56,707 nt of DNA from Thomasclavelia sp. (lineage in GTDB: Bacteria > Bacillota_I > Bacilli_A > Erysipelotrichales > Coprobacillaceae): the NCBI GenBank assembly GCA_028749475.1, contig JAQVWN010000012.1:1-56707 (forward strand), read 5' to 3'. The notes beneath the pieces were generated by a model. That model saw only the letters and a program-made list of their open reading frames with translations, did not search any database and was not told the origin of the DNA. The translations under genes were made by a program, and so were the position numbers. Positions 1-8,451 of this stretch are shown here, one piece after another (position 1 is the first letter of the stretch; each line of letters starts with the position of its first letter).

Positions 1-126
1 TATATATTATTACAATAATAAACGTCCTGCTTGTGCATTAAATTATAAAACCCCTGTGCAATATAGAATTGAACAAGGGTTCTATTGATTCTTTTTTGTG
101 TCTACTTTGAGTTGACAACTGCAAAA
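1..126 (+). mobile_element. Right end of an IS3-family insertion sequence (partial)
   Basis: The window opens inside an insertion sequence. The last codons of an IS3-type transposase are followed about 12 bases later by GTGTCTACTTTGAGTTGACA, which looks like an IS3-family terminal inverted repeat (ends of this family commonly carry a GTGTC/GACAC block). The exact tip, near base 120-126, cannot be fixed without the other end, which lies outside the window. Confidence 0.7.
2..88 (+). CDS. IS3-family transposase OrfB, C-terminal end only
   Basis: An open frame from the window edge to TGA at 86-88 translates to a peptide containing YNNKRPACALNYKTPVQYR. This matches the conserved tail of IS3/IS150 OrfB (pattern YNxxRPxxxLxxxTPxxY), which follows the DDE integrase core. 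Only about 28 residues are visible, so the subgroup and whether the element is intact cannot be judged. The family moves the element by a copy-out, paste-in route through a circular intermediate. Confidence 0.75.
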   Translation: MYYYNNKRPACALNYKTPVQYRIEQGFY

Positions 127-155
127 TCAATTTAGTATCTCCTCTTTTTTAATTA

Positions 156-310
156 TTAAATATTATACGATTTTAAAGTGTAATCGTAATTTTTGTATTT
201 CTTTTTTACTTCAGTATATTTATCAGCATAATTCTTAAACGCTGTATCAAGTTCGGTTTGATCTACTTCTTGACCGCCTAAACTAGCTAAAGAAGCTTTA
301 GTTTGGAGAT
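156..310 (-). pseudogene. Orphan 3' gene fragment between IS end and nrdD-like gene
   Basis: On the minus strand a frame of about 50 codons ends at TAA (156-158). It reads like real protein: a charged, lysine- and tyrosine-rich tail containing GGQEVDQTELDTAFKNYADK. There is no usable start codon and an in-frame stop lies close upstream. The frame differs from that of the nrdD-like gene ending just before it and does not resemble the usual NrdD C-terminus. It is probably the remnant of a gene cut away when the neighbouring IS moved or recombined. I do not recognise its family. Confidence 0.35.
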
Positions 311-328
311 TTGTACTTTCTTTCCTTA

Positions 329-2329
329 TTATTTAATAGAAAAATGAATTTGGCCCAAATTATTAGCGTAAGCTTCATTTAGAATATCGTATAAATTTTC
401 ACTTCCACTTAGAGGAATATTTAAAATATGTCCTCCTAATGTTAATGGTTGATATTTTGCATTTATTTCTATTAATTTAGTTGGTGTTAATTCTTTAGAC
501 ACTTCGACATTTAAAGAATATGGTTGATCAGTAATACCGACTACTTCTCCATATCTTTCCTTATCATCTTTTTCGAATTCTTTAGAAATCTTAGATGATG
601 AAACCATCATAACATTATAATTGAGTTTATCATCTTGGGTTCTTTTATCAAGATAGTCTTTCATGTGAGATATAATTCTAACACCTAGTTCTTGTCCTTT
701 ATCAGTTTCTTGAGATTCCCCGACTAATAGATTTAGGGCTTGCTCTAAACCAACAAAACCAACTGAGATAGTCCCATTTTTAATTGCATCTTCAATTGTA
801 TCTTCATCTTTAAGATCTTTTGAAGCTTGCCAAACTCCTTGTTTAACTAAGAATGGGAAATTATAAACATGTCTTCTTCCTAATATTTGGAATCTTTCTT
901 TTAATTGATTACATGTGAACTCCAACATTTCATCAAGTAAAACAAAGTATTTTTTTACATCACCACTGCTTCTTAAAGCAAGTGATACAAGGTTTATCGT
1001 AGTCACAAATAAATTTCCTCTAGATAACTCATTTTCTCGACCATATATATCTTCTTGAACCCTTGTATTAAGACCTGAATAATTTAAATTATCAACATTA
1101 TTAAAGGTATTATTATTTAAACCAAAGCTAATTGAGTTTCTTGTTTTAGCAACATCTAAGGCTTGTTTTAAAATATCAAAGTTTTTATCACTTTCTTTTA
1201 AATTAACTCCTTCTTTAACAATGAAACATTGTTTAGGGAAGATTGGGGCTTGATTATTACCTATTCCTTCTTTAGTAACTAATAGTAAGCATCTAGATAC
1301 AAGTCTTCCTTCAATGCTTTGATCTAAACCATAAGTAATAGAAGAATAAGGAACTTTAGCTCCTGCATGAGAATTCATTGTATTCATATTATGGATAAAA
1401 GCTTCCATAGCTTGATAAGTTTCTTTTTCTATTCCATCTTTTGATGTTTCTAAAATGTGGTTGGCAGTATTATCATCAAAGCCATTTTGAACTAATACTT
1501 CCTTTAATTTAGTAGCGTTACTTAAAGTAATATCGATATCATCAAATGATATTTTACTTTTATTATTTGTATAATACATTGCATCTTTAACGATGTGTTT
1601 AAAGATTTTTATATATGTTTTTTTTACTCCTTTAGCCATTACTGAATCAAAGTTAACGATTGTTTGATCACCAGATAAGTTATTTTGATTTGATTGGACA
1701 GCAATACAAGCTAAAGAAACATAAGTTCTAATACTTTTAGGTTCTCTTAAGTTTCCATATCCTGTTTTAAATCCACCTTCAAATAACTTTTCTAAATCAA
1801 GCAAACAAGTTTTTCCAGTAAGAGATAAGTAATCTAAATCACCAATATGAATATCTCCATCTTTATGATACTTAGCTTGCATTGGGCTTAAGACAAACAT
1901 TTCATTAAACTGAGTAGCGGCAGCAGATCCATATTTGTACATAGTTCCCATTGGAGCTGATTTATTATAATCTAATTCATCTTCAATATTACTTTCTGGA
2001 AAAGTAATTTCTTCTAGTGTAGTCATTAAGCGAGATTTCATTTGTCTAGCTCTTGTTCGATTAGCTCGATATAAGATATATTCTTTAGCAACTCTAATAT
2101 AGCCTTTTTCTAGTAAAACTTCTTCAACAGTATCTTGAACTAATTCTACTGTTGGTAAAGCACTATCTTTATCTTCTAATCTTTGGACAACGACATCACT
2201 AACTTCAAGAGCATCTTTAAGTTCATACTCTTTATTAACTGCTTGAAAAGCTTTATAAACTGCTCCAGCGATTTTATCTACTTCAAAAGGAACTAATCGT
2301 CCATCTCTTTTACGTATATATTCAATCAT
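329..2329 (-). CDS. NrdD-like protein (anaerobic ribonucleotide reductase relative) lacking catalytic residues
   Basis: The first 95 residues form a complete ATP-cone (start IEYIRKRDGRLVPFEVDKI), the nucleotide-sensing module of ribonucleotide reductases. The rest aligns by eye with class III NrdD (MGTMYKYGS, NEMFVLSP, GDIHIGDLDYLSL, GGFKTGYGNLREP, IFPKQCFIVKEGVN, SRGNLFVTTINL). Key positions are changed. The MGCRTRV/MGCRSFL motif with the thiyl-radical cysteine reads SGLNTRV, TTTCCQ-like reads TGKTCL, and HGGQ reads SGDQ. The C-terminal zinc-finger and glycyl-radical domain is absent: the protein stops at QIHFSIK, about where that domain begins. At 666 residues it is some 60-100 shorter than active NrdD. 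No NrdG activase is nearby. The long intact frame and good RBS suggest a maintained pseudoenzyme, although a decaying gene beside an IS is possible. Confidence 0.8.
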   Translation of the reverse strand: MIEYIRKRDGRLVPFEVDKIAGAVYKAFQAVNKEYELKDALEVSDVVVQRLEDKDSALPTVELVQDTVEEVLLEKGYIRVAKEYILYRANRTRARQMKSRLMTTLEEITFPESNIEDELDYNKSAPMGTMYKYGSAAATQFNEMFVLSPMQAKYHKDGDIHIGDLDYLSLTGKTCLLDLEKLFEGGFKTGYGNLREPKSIRTYVSLACIAVQSNQNNLSGDQTIVNFDSVMAKGVKKTYIKIFKHIVKDAMYYTNNKSKISFDDIDITLSNATKLKEVLVQNGFDDNTANHILETSKDGIEKETYQAMEAFIHNMNTMNSHAGAKVPYSSITYGLDQSIEGRLVSRCLLLVTKEGIGNNQAPIFPKQCFIVKEGVNLKESDKNFDILKQALDVAKTRNSISFGLNNNTFNNVDNLNYSGLNTRVQEDIYGRENELSRGNLFVTTINLVSLALRSSGDVKKYFVLLDEMLEFTCNQLKERFQILGRRHVYNFPFLVKQGVWQASKDLKDEDTIEDAIKNGTISVGFVGLEQALNLLVGESQETDKGQELGVRIISHMKDYLDKRTQDDKLNYNVMMVSSSKISKEFEKDDKERYGEVVGITDQPYSLNVEVSKELTPTKLIEINAKYQPLTLGGHILNIPLSGSENLYDILNEAYANNLGQIHFSIK

Positions 2330-2420
2330 GTCTATTCATACCTTCCTCAGGTTAAATTATACAATGAGGATTTTTATATTTCATTTAATATATATCTTTA
2401 CCTAGGCTTATTGAAAAGAA

Positions 2421-2451
2421 AAAGAGTAAATATAATTAATATTTACTCTTT
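2421..2451 (-). terminator. Intrinsic terminator of the VanY-type gene
   Basis: A perfect 13-bp inverted repeat (AAAGAGTAAATAT, loop AATTA) lies directly after the carboxypeptidase stop codon and is followed on the minus strand by a T-rich run. Confidence 0.8.
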
Positions 2452-2457
2452 AAGTAT

Positions 2458-3711
2458 TTAGTTTTTAGTAACTTGAGGAATGGTATTTGTTTTTAAACAG
2501 TATTCTTCAAATGTCCATCCTTTATCAGTTATCTCTTTCGCTATTTTTACACCAACATATCTAAAGTGCCATGGTTCATGTTCAATTCCAGTAATGTCAC
2601 TTTTATCTTCAGGGAATCGACAGATAAAGCCATATTTTGCAGCATTTTTCATAACCCATTTATATTCTGAAGTATCACCAAAGACATTCTTTTGTTTATT
2701 GACAACACTTTCAGAAGTTAAGTCAACACCAAGTCCAGTTTGATGTTCACTAGCTCCAGGAGTAGCGACATACTCAGCAGCATATTGTCCACCATATTTA
2801 GATTCAAAATCTTTATAGGTTTGTTGTTGAGTTTCATATGAACGATATCCACTATTTAAAACTAAGTTATATCCTTCTTCTTTAGCTGCTTTATACATCT
2901 TGACTAAAGCATCAGAAGCTACTTTTCGAAGTTTAGAGTTTTCACAATCCGGTGCAATCGGCATATCTGGTGTTACTAAATCTTTAGGTTCATAACTTTT
3001 TGGTAAATAGAAACCTTTTTTTACTAAAGCAAGTAAATCTGTTGAATTAGTAATTGTATATTTTTCATTAACTGTTTGACTAGCAGATCCTACTAAGAAT
3101 GGATAATTCACAATATTAACTGCATAGTTATAATTCTTTACTTCCTTATATTTTTCAATATAAGCTGACATATTACTAAGTTCATATCCTTTTACTTTAC
3201 GATATGGAGCAGTTTGTTTAGCTGTTAAACTATTATCAATAATTGATTGAAGATCATCTATTGATGAAGTTTTAATCATATCCCAAATCACTTTATCAGA
3301 ATAACCTAAAGCTTTAAGCTTTGGTTGTTGAGATGTAAATATTTTATCAACATTCTTAATTACTTTTTTAACTTTATATTTTGGATTTATTTCATAATAC
3401 TTTTCATATGCATTATAGAATTTAACCTTCTTACTATTATCTATCCATGTTTCAATATGATCTAATTTATCAAATGAATAAATAGTAGAAATATCATCAC
3501 CATCTAATTCTAAAATAGCATTAGCTTCATCTAATGAATATCCATCATACATTAAATGAATTCGATCACGATTAATGAAACCTACTAAACCAAGTACTAA
3601 TACAATACACGCCACTACTATTAATACAGTTCTATCTAATCTTAAACGAGGACGACTAGATTTACTGTTGTAATCACTATAATATCCATAATCCGTTTTT
3701 CTTTTAAACAT
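2458..3711 (-). CDS. D-alanyl-D-alanine carboxypeptidase, VanY/M15B family
   Basis: A membrane-anchored peptidase that trims the terminal D-alanine from peptidoglycan stem peptides. A short basic cytoplasmic tail precedes one membrane segment (about residues 28-46). After a long poorly conserved middle region, the M15B domain occupies roughly residues 255-400, with the zinc/catalytic motifs SEHQTGLGVDL (HxxxxxxD) and EHEPWHFRYVG (ExxH). LNSGYRSYETQQ is the usual substrate-side motif. The 417-residue length reflects the extra stalk region. It is a single-gene unit with its own terminator; the RBS and start at 3711 are clear. Substrate specificity (D,D- versus L,D-) is inferred from the family. 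Confidence 0.9.
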   Translation of the reverse strand: MFKRKTDYGYYSDYNSKSSRPRLRLDRTVLIVVACIVLVLGLVGFINRDRIHLMYDGYSLDEANAILELDGDDISTIYSFDKLDHIETWIDNSKKVKFYNAYEKYYEINPKYKVKKVIKNVDKIFTSQQPKLKALGYSDKVIWDMIKTSSIDDLQSIIDNSLTAKQTAPYRKVKGYELSNMSAYIEKYKEVKNYNYAVNIVNYPFLVGSASQTVNEKYTITNSTDLLALVKKGFYLPKSYEPKDLVTPDMPIAPDCENSKLRKVASDALVKMYKAAKEEGYNLVLNSGYRSYETQQQTYKDFESKYGGQYAAEYVATPGASEHQTGLGVDLTSESVVNKQKNVFGDTSEYKWVMKNAAKYGFICRFPEDKSDITGIEHEPWHFRYVGVKIAKEITDKGWTFEEYCLKTNTIPQVTKN

Positions 3712-3796
3712 TTTCTTTCTCCTAACTCGGATTAATTATAAGAAAAAGTTGATTATATAGCAATAAACAAAAAAAAATATTTTTATAAATAAAAAA

Positions 3797-3814
3797 GTGA
3801 TAGCTAGCTATCAC
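3797..3814 (-). terminator. Intrinsic terminator after the fumarase genes
   Basis: The 18-bp palindrome GTGATAGCTAGCTATCAC sits just after the fumarase beta-subunit stop and is followed on the minus strand by TTTTTTATT. Confidence 0.85.
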
Positions 3815-3815
3815 C

Positions 3816-4370
3816 TTATTTATAATTATCTAAATAGTCTTTGCGACCAATTTCATATAAATTATTTCCTTTACTATCAATAATGACAGTTAAAGGCATG
3901 TCTTTAACTTCTAACCTTCTTACTGCTTCTGGTCCTAAATCTTCAAAGGCAATAACGTCACACTTTTTAATACAAGAAGACATCATAGCTCCTGCTCCCC
4001 CAATAGCTCCAAAGTAAATTCCTTGGAATTGTTTTAAAGCATCTATAACTTCTTGGGTTCTTTTACCTTTACCAATCATGCATCTAAGTCCTAAAGAAAT
4101 CATTCTAGGGGCAAACTTATCCATTCTTCCACTAGTAGTTGGTCCTCCACTACCAAAACTATGTCCTGGTTTAGTTGGAGTTGGTCCAACATAGAAAATA
4201 GTTTGATCTTTAGGATCAAAAGGTAATGGTTTATTAGAATCTAATAACTCAAACATTCTTTTATGAGCTGCATCACGACCAGTATAAATAACTCCGGAAA
4301 GTAAAACTTCATCCCCGACTTTTAAGTCTTTTACTTTATCTACCGTTAAAGGAGTTTCTAGTTTAATCAT
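3816..4370 (-). CDS. Class I fumarate hydratase, beta subunit (Fumerase_C)
   Basis: This is the C-terminal half of the two-subunit, iron-sulfur fumarase/tartrate dehydratase family, which hydrates fumarate to L-malate. GRDAAHKRMFELL, FYVGPTPTKPGHSFGSGGPTTSGRMD and IGKG are family signatures. I place the start at 4370 (MIKLETPL), where an AAGGAGGT site is seven bases upstream and the ATG overlaps the alpha-subunit stop (ATGA). A longer frame to 4406 lacks support. The result is 184 residues, normal for this subunit. Translational coupling fits a 1:1 complex. L-tartrate dehydratase is the main alternative assignment; the malic enzyme gene elsewhere in the window favours fumarase. Confidence 0.88.
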   Translation of the reverse strand: MIKLETPLTVDKVKDLKVGDEVLLSGVIYTGRDAAHKRMFELLDSNKPLPFDPKDQTIFYVGPTPTKPGHSFGSGGPTTSGRMDKFAPRMISLGLRCMIGKGKRTQEVIDALKQFQGIYFGAIGGAGAMMSSCIKKCDVIAFEDLGPEAVRRLEVKDMPLTVIIDSKGNNLYEIGRKDYLDNYK

Positions 4371-5212
4371 AAAGTTACCTCCTTGTGTCTTGCGACATGA
4401 CAACAAATACTTACTGCTACTGGCATTCCAGCTATATGAGTTGGAAATGTTTCAATGTTTAATGATAAGGCTGTCGTTTTACCACCATATCCAGCAGGTC
4501 CAATTCCTAAAGCATTTATTTTATCTAATAATTCAGTTTCTAAAGAAGCGTAGCGACTATCAGTATTATGCGTACCAATTTCTCTAATCATAGCCTTTTT
4601 AGCTAGCATTGTAACTTTATCAAAAGAGCCTCCAATACCAACCCCAATGACCATTGGTGGACAAGCATTAGGTCCAGCTTCGTTAACGGTATCAACGACA
4701 AAATCTTTTATCGCTTCAACACCATCTGATGGTTTAAGCATTTTAATTTTAGACATGTTTTCACTACCGAATCCTTTAGGAGCTAGAACTATTTTAAAGA
4801 TATCACCTTCAACTATCTCAGGATAAATAATAGCTGGGGTATTATTTTTAGTATTTACTCGATCAAAGACTGGGTCATTAACTACTGATTTACGAAGATA
4901 TCCTTCTTCGTATCCTTTAGCTACCCCTTCATTAATAGCCTCCGTTAAACTTCCTCCAGTAATATGAACATCTTGACCAATTGTAAGATACACAAAAGCC
5001 ATACCAGTATCTTGGCAGATTGGCATCTTATTATTTCTAGCTAAATCTTGGTTTTCTTTAATTACTTCTAAAGTCTTTTTGGCTAGAGGATATGGTTCCT
5101 CCTCAATTTTTTTATTGATTGTATTAACTACATCTTGTGGTAAATCACAAGCAGCATTAATACATAAATTTTTAACTGCTTCAGTTATGTCTTTGCATTG
5201 TATTTCGCGCAT
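4367..5212 (-). CDS. Class I fumarate hydratase, alpha subunit (Fumerase)
   Basis: The iron-sulfur-cluster-bearing subunit of the oxygen-sensitive fumarase. Three cysteine motifs expected to ligate the 4Fe-4S cluster are present: MPICQDTGMAFVYL, NACPPMVIGVGIGGSFD and SICCHVARHKE. The 281-residue length is typical. The RBS AAAGGAG precedes the start. It is coupled to the beta subunit by a 4-base overlap and lies 33 bp after the RpiR-type regulator gene, with a terminator hairpin between. Some control by that regulator or by readthrough is plausible but not shown. Confidence 0.9.
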   Translation of the reverse strand: MREIQCKDITEAVKNLCINAACDLPQDVVNTINKKIEEEPYPLAKKTLEVIKENQDLARNNKMPICQDTGMAFVYLTIGQDVHITGGSLTEAINEGVAKGYEEGYLRKSVVNDPVFDRVNTKNNTPAIIYPEIVEGDIFKIVLAPKGFGSENMSKIKMLKPSDGVEAIKDFVVDTVNEAGPNACPPMVIGVGIGGSFDKVTMLAKKAMIREIGTHNTDSRYASLETELLDKINALGIGPAGYGGKTTALSLNIETFPTHIAGMPVAVSICCHVARHKEVTL

Positions 5213-5228
5213 AGTTTCTCCTTTAAAA

Positions 5229-5246
5229 AAAGGGATTTCTCCCTTT
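5229..5246 (-). terminator. Terminator after the RpiR-type regulator
   Basis: The stem AAAGGGA/TCCCTTT with a 4-base loop overlaps the regulator's stop codon and is followed on the minus strand by T residues. It lies just upstream of the fumarase RBS, so it would limit transcription into the fumarase genes. Confidence 0.7.
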
Positions 5247-6060
5247 AGATTGTTTTATTTTCAACTTCTGGATAATATAAAGCATAATATCTAAGTGACA
5301 TTAATTCCATTGTTGTAAGTAAAGTATGTTTACCTATTTTACTATTTTTAGCTTCTCCTAAACTAATAATATAATCTGGTTGAAGATGAGCATCAGCTTC
5401 AACATTACTAGTCATTAAAACAATTGTACAGCCACTTTTAACTAAATAAGCTAAGGTCTTAGGAGAACTATTAATGAAGTTCCCATTGACAGATACGATT
5501 ATCGCTACGGAAGTTTCTGTCATATTTTTAGCACAACTCATCTGAGTTTCTTGTTCCATATATGCTGAACTAAACTTTTCTAGCATTAATAAGTCTGTTT
5601 GAAAGTGAAGAGCAGCTGAATGAGAGAATTGAGTCCCAAAGAAACAGACATTATCGCTATCATGAATACTTCTTAACACATCATCGATTACTTCCCAATC
5701 AAGTCTTTTGGGAAGTTCATTGATTACATCACATACTTGTTGACAGTATTCTCTAGTTACTTCGGTAGGATCATTAATCATTTTTGATACTGGAATATTA
5801 ATTAAATTGTTAAACTTTCTTTCATTATCTTGAAAATAGGCACATTCTTGTTTTAAATGAGCAAAATTCTCATATCCTAGAGTACGACAAAATCTAGAGA
5901 TAGTTGCTGGTGAAACAAAACATTCATCAGCCAATTGAGATATTCCCATTTTTGCGACCTTAGTAAAATTATGGGCCATGTACATAGCAATTTTATAGTT
6001 GGTGTCCTCGTGAGAAGACGAATCAATAAAAATTATAAGTCTATAAAATAGTGATTTCAT
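5245..6060 (-). CDS. MurR/RpiR-family transcriptional regulator
   Basis: Residues 1-75 carry the RpiR helix-turn-helix, with ISQLADECFVSPATISRFCR as the recognition part. Residues about 120-250 form a SIS (sugar isomerase) fold that normally binds a phosphosugar (VCFFGTQFSHSAA, IIVSVNGN). It is 271 residues with an AAAGGAG site and start at 6060. It is transcribed ahead of the fumarase genes, a less usual neighbour for this family. Inverted repeats at 6179-6251 upstream could be its operator. The ligand is unknown. Confidence 0.85.
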   Translation of the reverse strand: MKSLFYRLIIFIDSSSHEDTNYKIAMYMAHNFTKVAKMGISQLADECFVSPATISRFCRTLGYENFAHLKQECAYFQDNERKFNNLINIPVSKMINDPTEVTREYCQQVCDVINELPKRLDWEVIDDVLRSIHDSDNVCFFGTQFSHSAALHFQTDLLMLEKFSSAYMEQETQMSCAKNMTETSVAIIVSVNGNFINSSPKTLAYLVKSGCTIVLMTSNVEADAHLQPDYIISLGEAKNSKIGKHTLLTTMELMSLRYYALYYPEVENKTI

Positions 6061-6178
6061 CGTTTTTCTCCTTTACATTATTATACACAAAAAGAGGGTG
6101 TTATTATATAAAATATTCTTCACATATTTTAACATATTTTTAACTAAATTATTACATGTTTTATCTTTATCATTCATT

Positions 6179-6251
6179 TTGTAGTCGAAATAAATTTTTC
6201 ATTTTCCCAAGTCGACTACAATTTTCCCAAATAAATGACATTCCCTGTCAT
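6179..6251. promoter_or_regulatory. Nested inverted repeats upstream of the RpiR-type gene
   Basis: Three ordered elements lie here. TTGTAGTCGA (6179-6188) is inverted as TCGACTACAA (6212-6221). ATTTTCCCAA is directly repeated at 6201-6210 and 6221-6230. ATGACA-N5-TGTCAT spans 6235-6251. They lie 120-190 bp upstream of the regulator and just downstream of the dipeptidase operon terminator. They look like protein-binding sites or a remnant small RNA; no function is shown. Confidence 0.4.
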
Positions 6252-6256
6252 AAAAA

Positions 6257-6280
6257 AGAGATACTTTCCCTAGTATCTCT
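6257..6280 (-). terminator. Terminator of the dipeptidase operon
   Basis: The stem AGAGATAC/GTATCTCT with an 8-base loop lies just after the dipeptidase stop codon and is followed on the minus strand by TTTTTT. Confidence 0.8.
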
Positions 6281-6288
6281 TTTACCTT

Positions 6289-7263
6289 TTATAGAACTGC
6301 TTTATAAACTCTTAAAACATTCTTATATAGAATTTTATCAATATCACTATTACTATAGCCTTCATCTTGTAGGGCTTTTTTTAATTTACCAATTTGACTA
6401 CAATCCGGCATTTCTAGTTCACTATCAATACCATCATAGTCACTTCCTAAACCAACATAATCAACACCAACTAAATTAGTAATATAATTAATATGTTTAA
6501 TCATATCCTTAATACAACTTTTAGCGTCTCCTTCTTTAGTCTCAACTAAAAAATCTCCGCAAAAGTTAATACCCATCACGCCACCTCTATTAGCTAGTTT
6601 TATAATCATGTCATCTGTTAGATTTCTAGCTACATTACAAACACTTCTAGCATTGGAATGACTTGCAACAAATGGTTTAGTGGTATTGTTATAAACATCA
6701 TAAAATCCTGCATCACCTAAATGAGAAACATCAATAATTATTCCAAGGTCTTCCATTCTTTTAATATATTCAATTCCAAAAGGAGTTAAACCATCTTTAT
6801 CATTAATTCTTTTTAAATCTTCAAAAGAATTAAAAGGAGGATTTAAATTAGGGTATCCAATTCCATTTTTATAATTCCAAGTAAGAGTTATCATTCTTAC
6901 TCCTCGTTTATAAAAATAATCCAAATTATTTAAATCATTATTTACAACTGATCCTTCTTCGATAGTTAAAAGAGCATTTAATTTATTGGCATCAATATCT
7001 TGATAACTTTTAACTTGTTTAATCAAATCGCTATTCTTCTTTATTTCATTATCAAATAGATCAATCATTTCATTACATGTTTTAAAAGGATTATCTGTTT
7101 CCTTTAAATCAACAAAGATTGCAAAGTTTTGAAGAAGATAATTACCTTCTTTCATTTTCTTTAAATCAATTGAACAATTATTTTTAAACAAAGAATAATC
7201 TTTATCACCTTTTTTTAGATGATAAAGATTACTAATTATGTCACAGTGCATATCGACTATCAA
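6289..7263 (-). CDS. Membrane dipeptidase, M19 (renal dipeptidase) family
   Basis: A zinc metallopeptidase of the amidohydrolase fold that hydrolyses dipeptides, including D-amino-acid-containing ones in some members. Visible metal/active-site motifs are MHCDII near the N-terminus, TIEEGSVV, SHSNARSVC, DVSHLGD and GLGSDYDGI. Length is 324 residues, usual for bacterial members. No signal peptide is visible, so it is probably cytoplasmic. The start is TTG at 7263, seven bases after an AAAGGAG site that lies inside the end of the upstream DegV gene, so the two are translationally close. Confidence 0.88.
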   Translation of the reverse strand: MIVDMHCDIISNLYHLKKGDKDYSLFKNNCSIDLKKMKEGNYLLQNFAIFVDLKETDNPFKTCNEMIDLFDNEIKKNSDLIKQVKSYQDIDANKLNALLTIEEGSVVNNDLNNLDYFYKRGVRMITLTWNYKNGIGYPNLNPPFNSFEDLKRINDKDGLTPFGIEYIKRMEDLGIIIDVSHLGDAGFYDVYNNTTKPFVASHSNARSVCNVARNLTDDMIIKLANRGGVMGINFCGDFLVETKEGDAKSCIKDMIKHINYITNLVGVDYVGLGSDYDGIDSELEMPDCSQIGKLKKALQDEGYSNSDIDKILYKNVLRVYKAVL

Positions 7264-7265
7264 GG

Positions 7266-8123
7266 CTATTCTCCTTTATAGACGTATTGAGCAGCTACAC
7301 ATTTCATACCACCATGAGCTGTTAAAACTGGTGGAAGTTTATATGTTTCAATCTCTATTCCCATAAAGGCGGCCTTAAAGGCTAATTCTAGTTTGCTGGC
7401 TGTTTCAGTATTATCGGCATGTAAAATATAAATTTTATAGTCTTGACTATTAACCCCATCTTCTTTGAATTTAGAAATGATATTTTTAAATATTTTCAAT
7501 TCTGTTTTACATAAAGCATATTTATCAATAAAGCGACCACCATCTTCTAAAGATAATAATGCTCTAATTTTAAACAAACTTGCAACTCTAGCTGCCGCTG
7601 GTGAAAGTCTTCCACTCTTAGATAGTTGCGTAAAGTTATTGGGATAGAGAAAAGAAAATGATTTATCAATTCTTTTATCTAAATCTTTAACGATTTCTTC
7701 AACACTAGCTCCTTCATCAGCCATTCTTTTTGCTCTAATAGCCATATCCATAACTGGTGCTCCAATACTTCTAGTATCATAGATCGTAATATTATCTAAG
7801 CCAACTGTATCAGCTGCTAAATGAAAACCATTATTTGTTCCTGATAAATCACAAGAACAAGTAAAAACTAAAATTGCTTCATAGTTTTCTTTTTTCCAAC
7901 CTTCCATTAATTCTACTAAGTATCCAGTATTAGGTTGAGATGTTGAAGGAACTTCTCCTTCTTTTAATAAAGTATAGAATTCATCAGTTGAAATATCTAC
8001 TTGGTCTTTATATTCTTTACCTCTATCAATAACACTTAATGATACTAATTCAATATTATACTTCTTAGCATTTTCTTTGTCTAAAGCACTAGTACTGTCG
8101 GTAACAACTAAATATTTTTCCAT
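7266..8123 (-). CDS. DegV-family fatty-acid-binding protein
   Basis: The two-domain DegV fold is recognised from VTDSTSALD at the N-terminus, DQVDIS, PSTSQPN, FTCSCDLSGT and RSIGAPVMDMA. The family binds long-chain fatty acids; some members act as FakB, presenting fatty acid to the kinase FakA. No fakA is visible here. 285 residues with a clear RBS. It is the middle gene of a three-gene unit with the 82-residue protein upstream and the dipeptidase 2 bp downstream. Confidence 0.88.
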   Translation of the reverse strand: MEKYLVVTDSTSALDKENAKKYNIELVSLSVIDRGKEYKDQVDISTDEFYTLLKEGEVPSTSQPNTGYLVELMEGWKKENYEAILVFTCSCDLSGTNNGFHLAADTVGLDNITIYDTRSIGAPVMDMAIRAKRMADEGASVEEIVKDLDKRIDKSFSFLYPNNFTQLSKSGRLSPAAARVASLFKIRALLSLEDGGRFIDKYALCKTELKIFKNIISKFKEDGVNSQDYKIYILHADNTETASKLELAFKAAFMGIEIETYKLPPVLTAHGGMKCVAAQYVYKGE

Positions 8124-8134
8124 TTGTTTTCTCC

Positions 8135-8383
8135 TTAGAATTCAATTTCTTTATCTTTATAATCTTTAGTAAGAGATTGATTATTTATCAACCATTCTTT
8201 TCCTTCTTTAAATTCTTCATCAGTTAAATCATCTAGTATTCCATTACTTATTAAAAAACAAACATCATAGATGCTTTGCCATAATTTATCAAAATCATTA
8301 TCTTTTTGATCAGCTTGTTCACTATCATCATACACTGCTAGTTCATGAGCTATGCTTGCAGCTTTTAATTGTTTATCATTCAT
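8135..8383 (-). CDS. Small acidic hypothetical protein
   Basis: 82 residues, rich in Asp/Glu, with a helical look (NDKQLKAASIAHELAVY, then DFDKLWQSIYDVCFLISNG). It has no signal peptide or membrane segment. A strong RBS (GGAGG) precedes the start and it is 11 bp upstream of the DegV gene, so it is the first gene of that operon. I do not recognise a named family and assign no function. Confidence 0.7.
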   Translation of the reverse strand: MNDKQLKAASIAHELAVYDDSEQADQKDNDFDKLWQSIYDVCFLISNGILDDLTDEEFKEGKEWLINNQSLTKDYKDKEIEF

Positions 8384-8422
8384 AAAAAGCCTCCTACAAA
8401 CATTATATATTAATTAAACATA

Positions 8423-8451
8423 AAAAAACATAGCTACCATTTGGTAGCTAT
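8423..8451 (-). terminator. Terminator of the FtsX-type ABC transporter
   Basis: The stem ATAGCTACC/GGTAGCTAT overlaps the permease stop codon and is followed on the minus strand by a T run. Confidence 0.85.

Noticed and set aside
156-2329. The fragment at 156-310 as the frameshifted C-terminus of the nrdD-like gene
   Set aside because: It lacks the CxxC zinc motifs and the glycyl-radical motif expected there and reads as an unrelated sequence.
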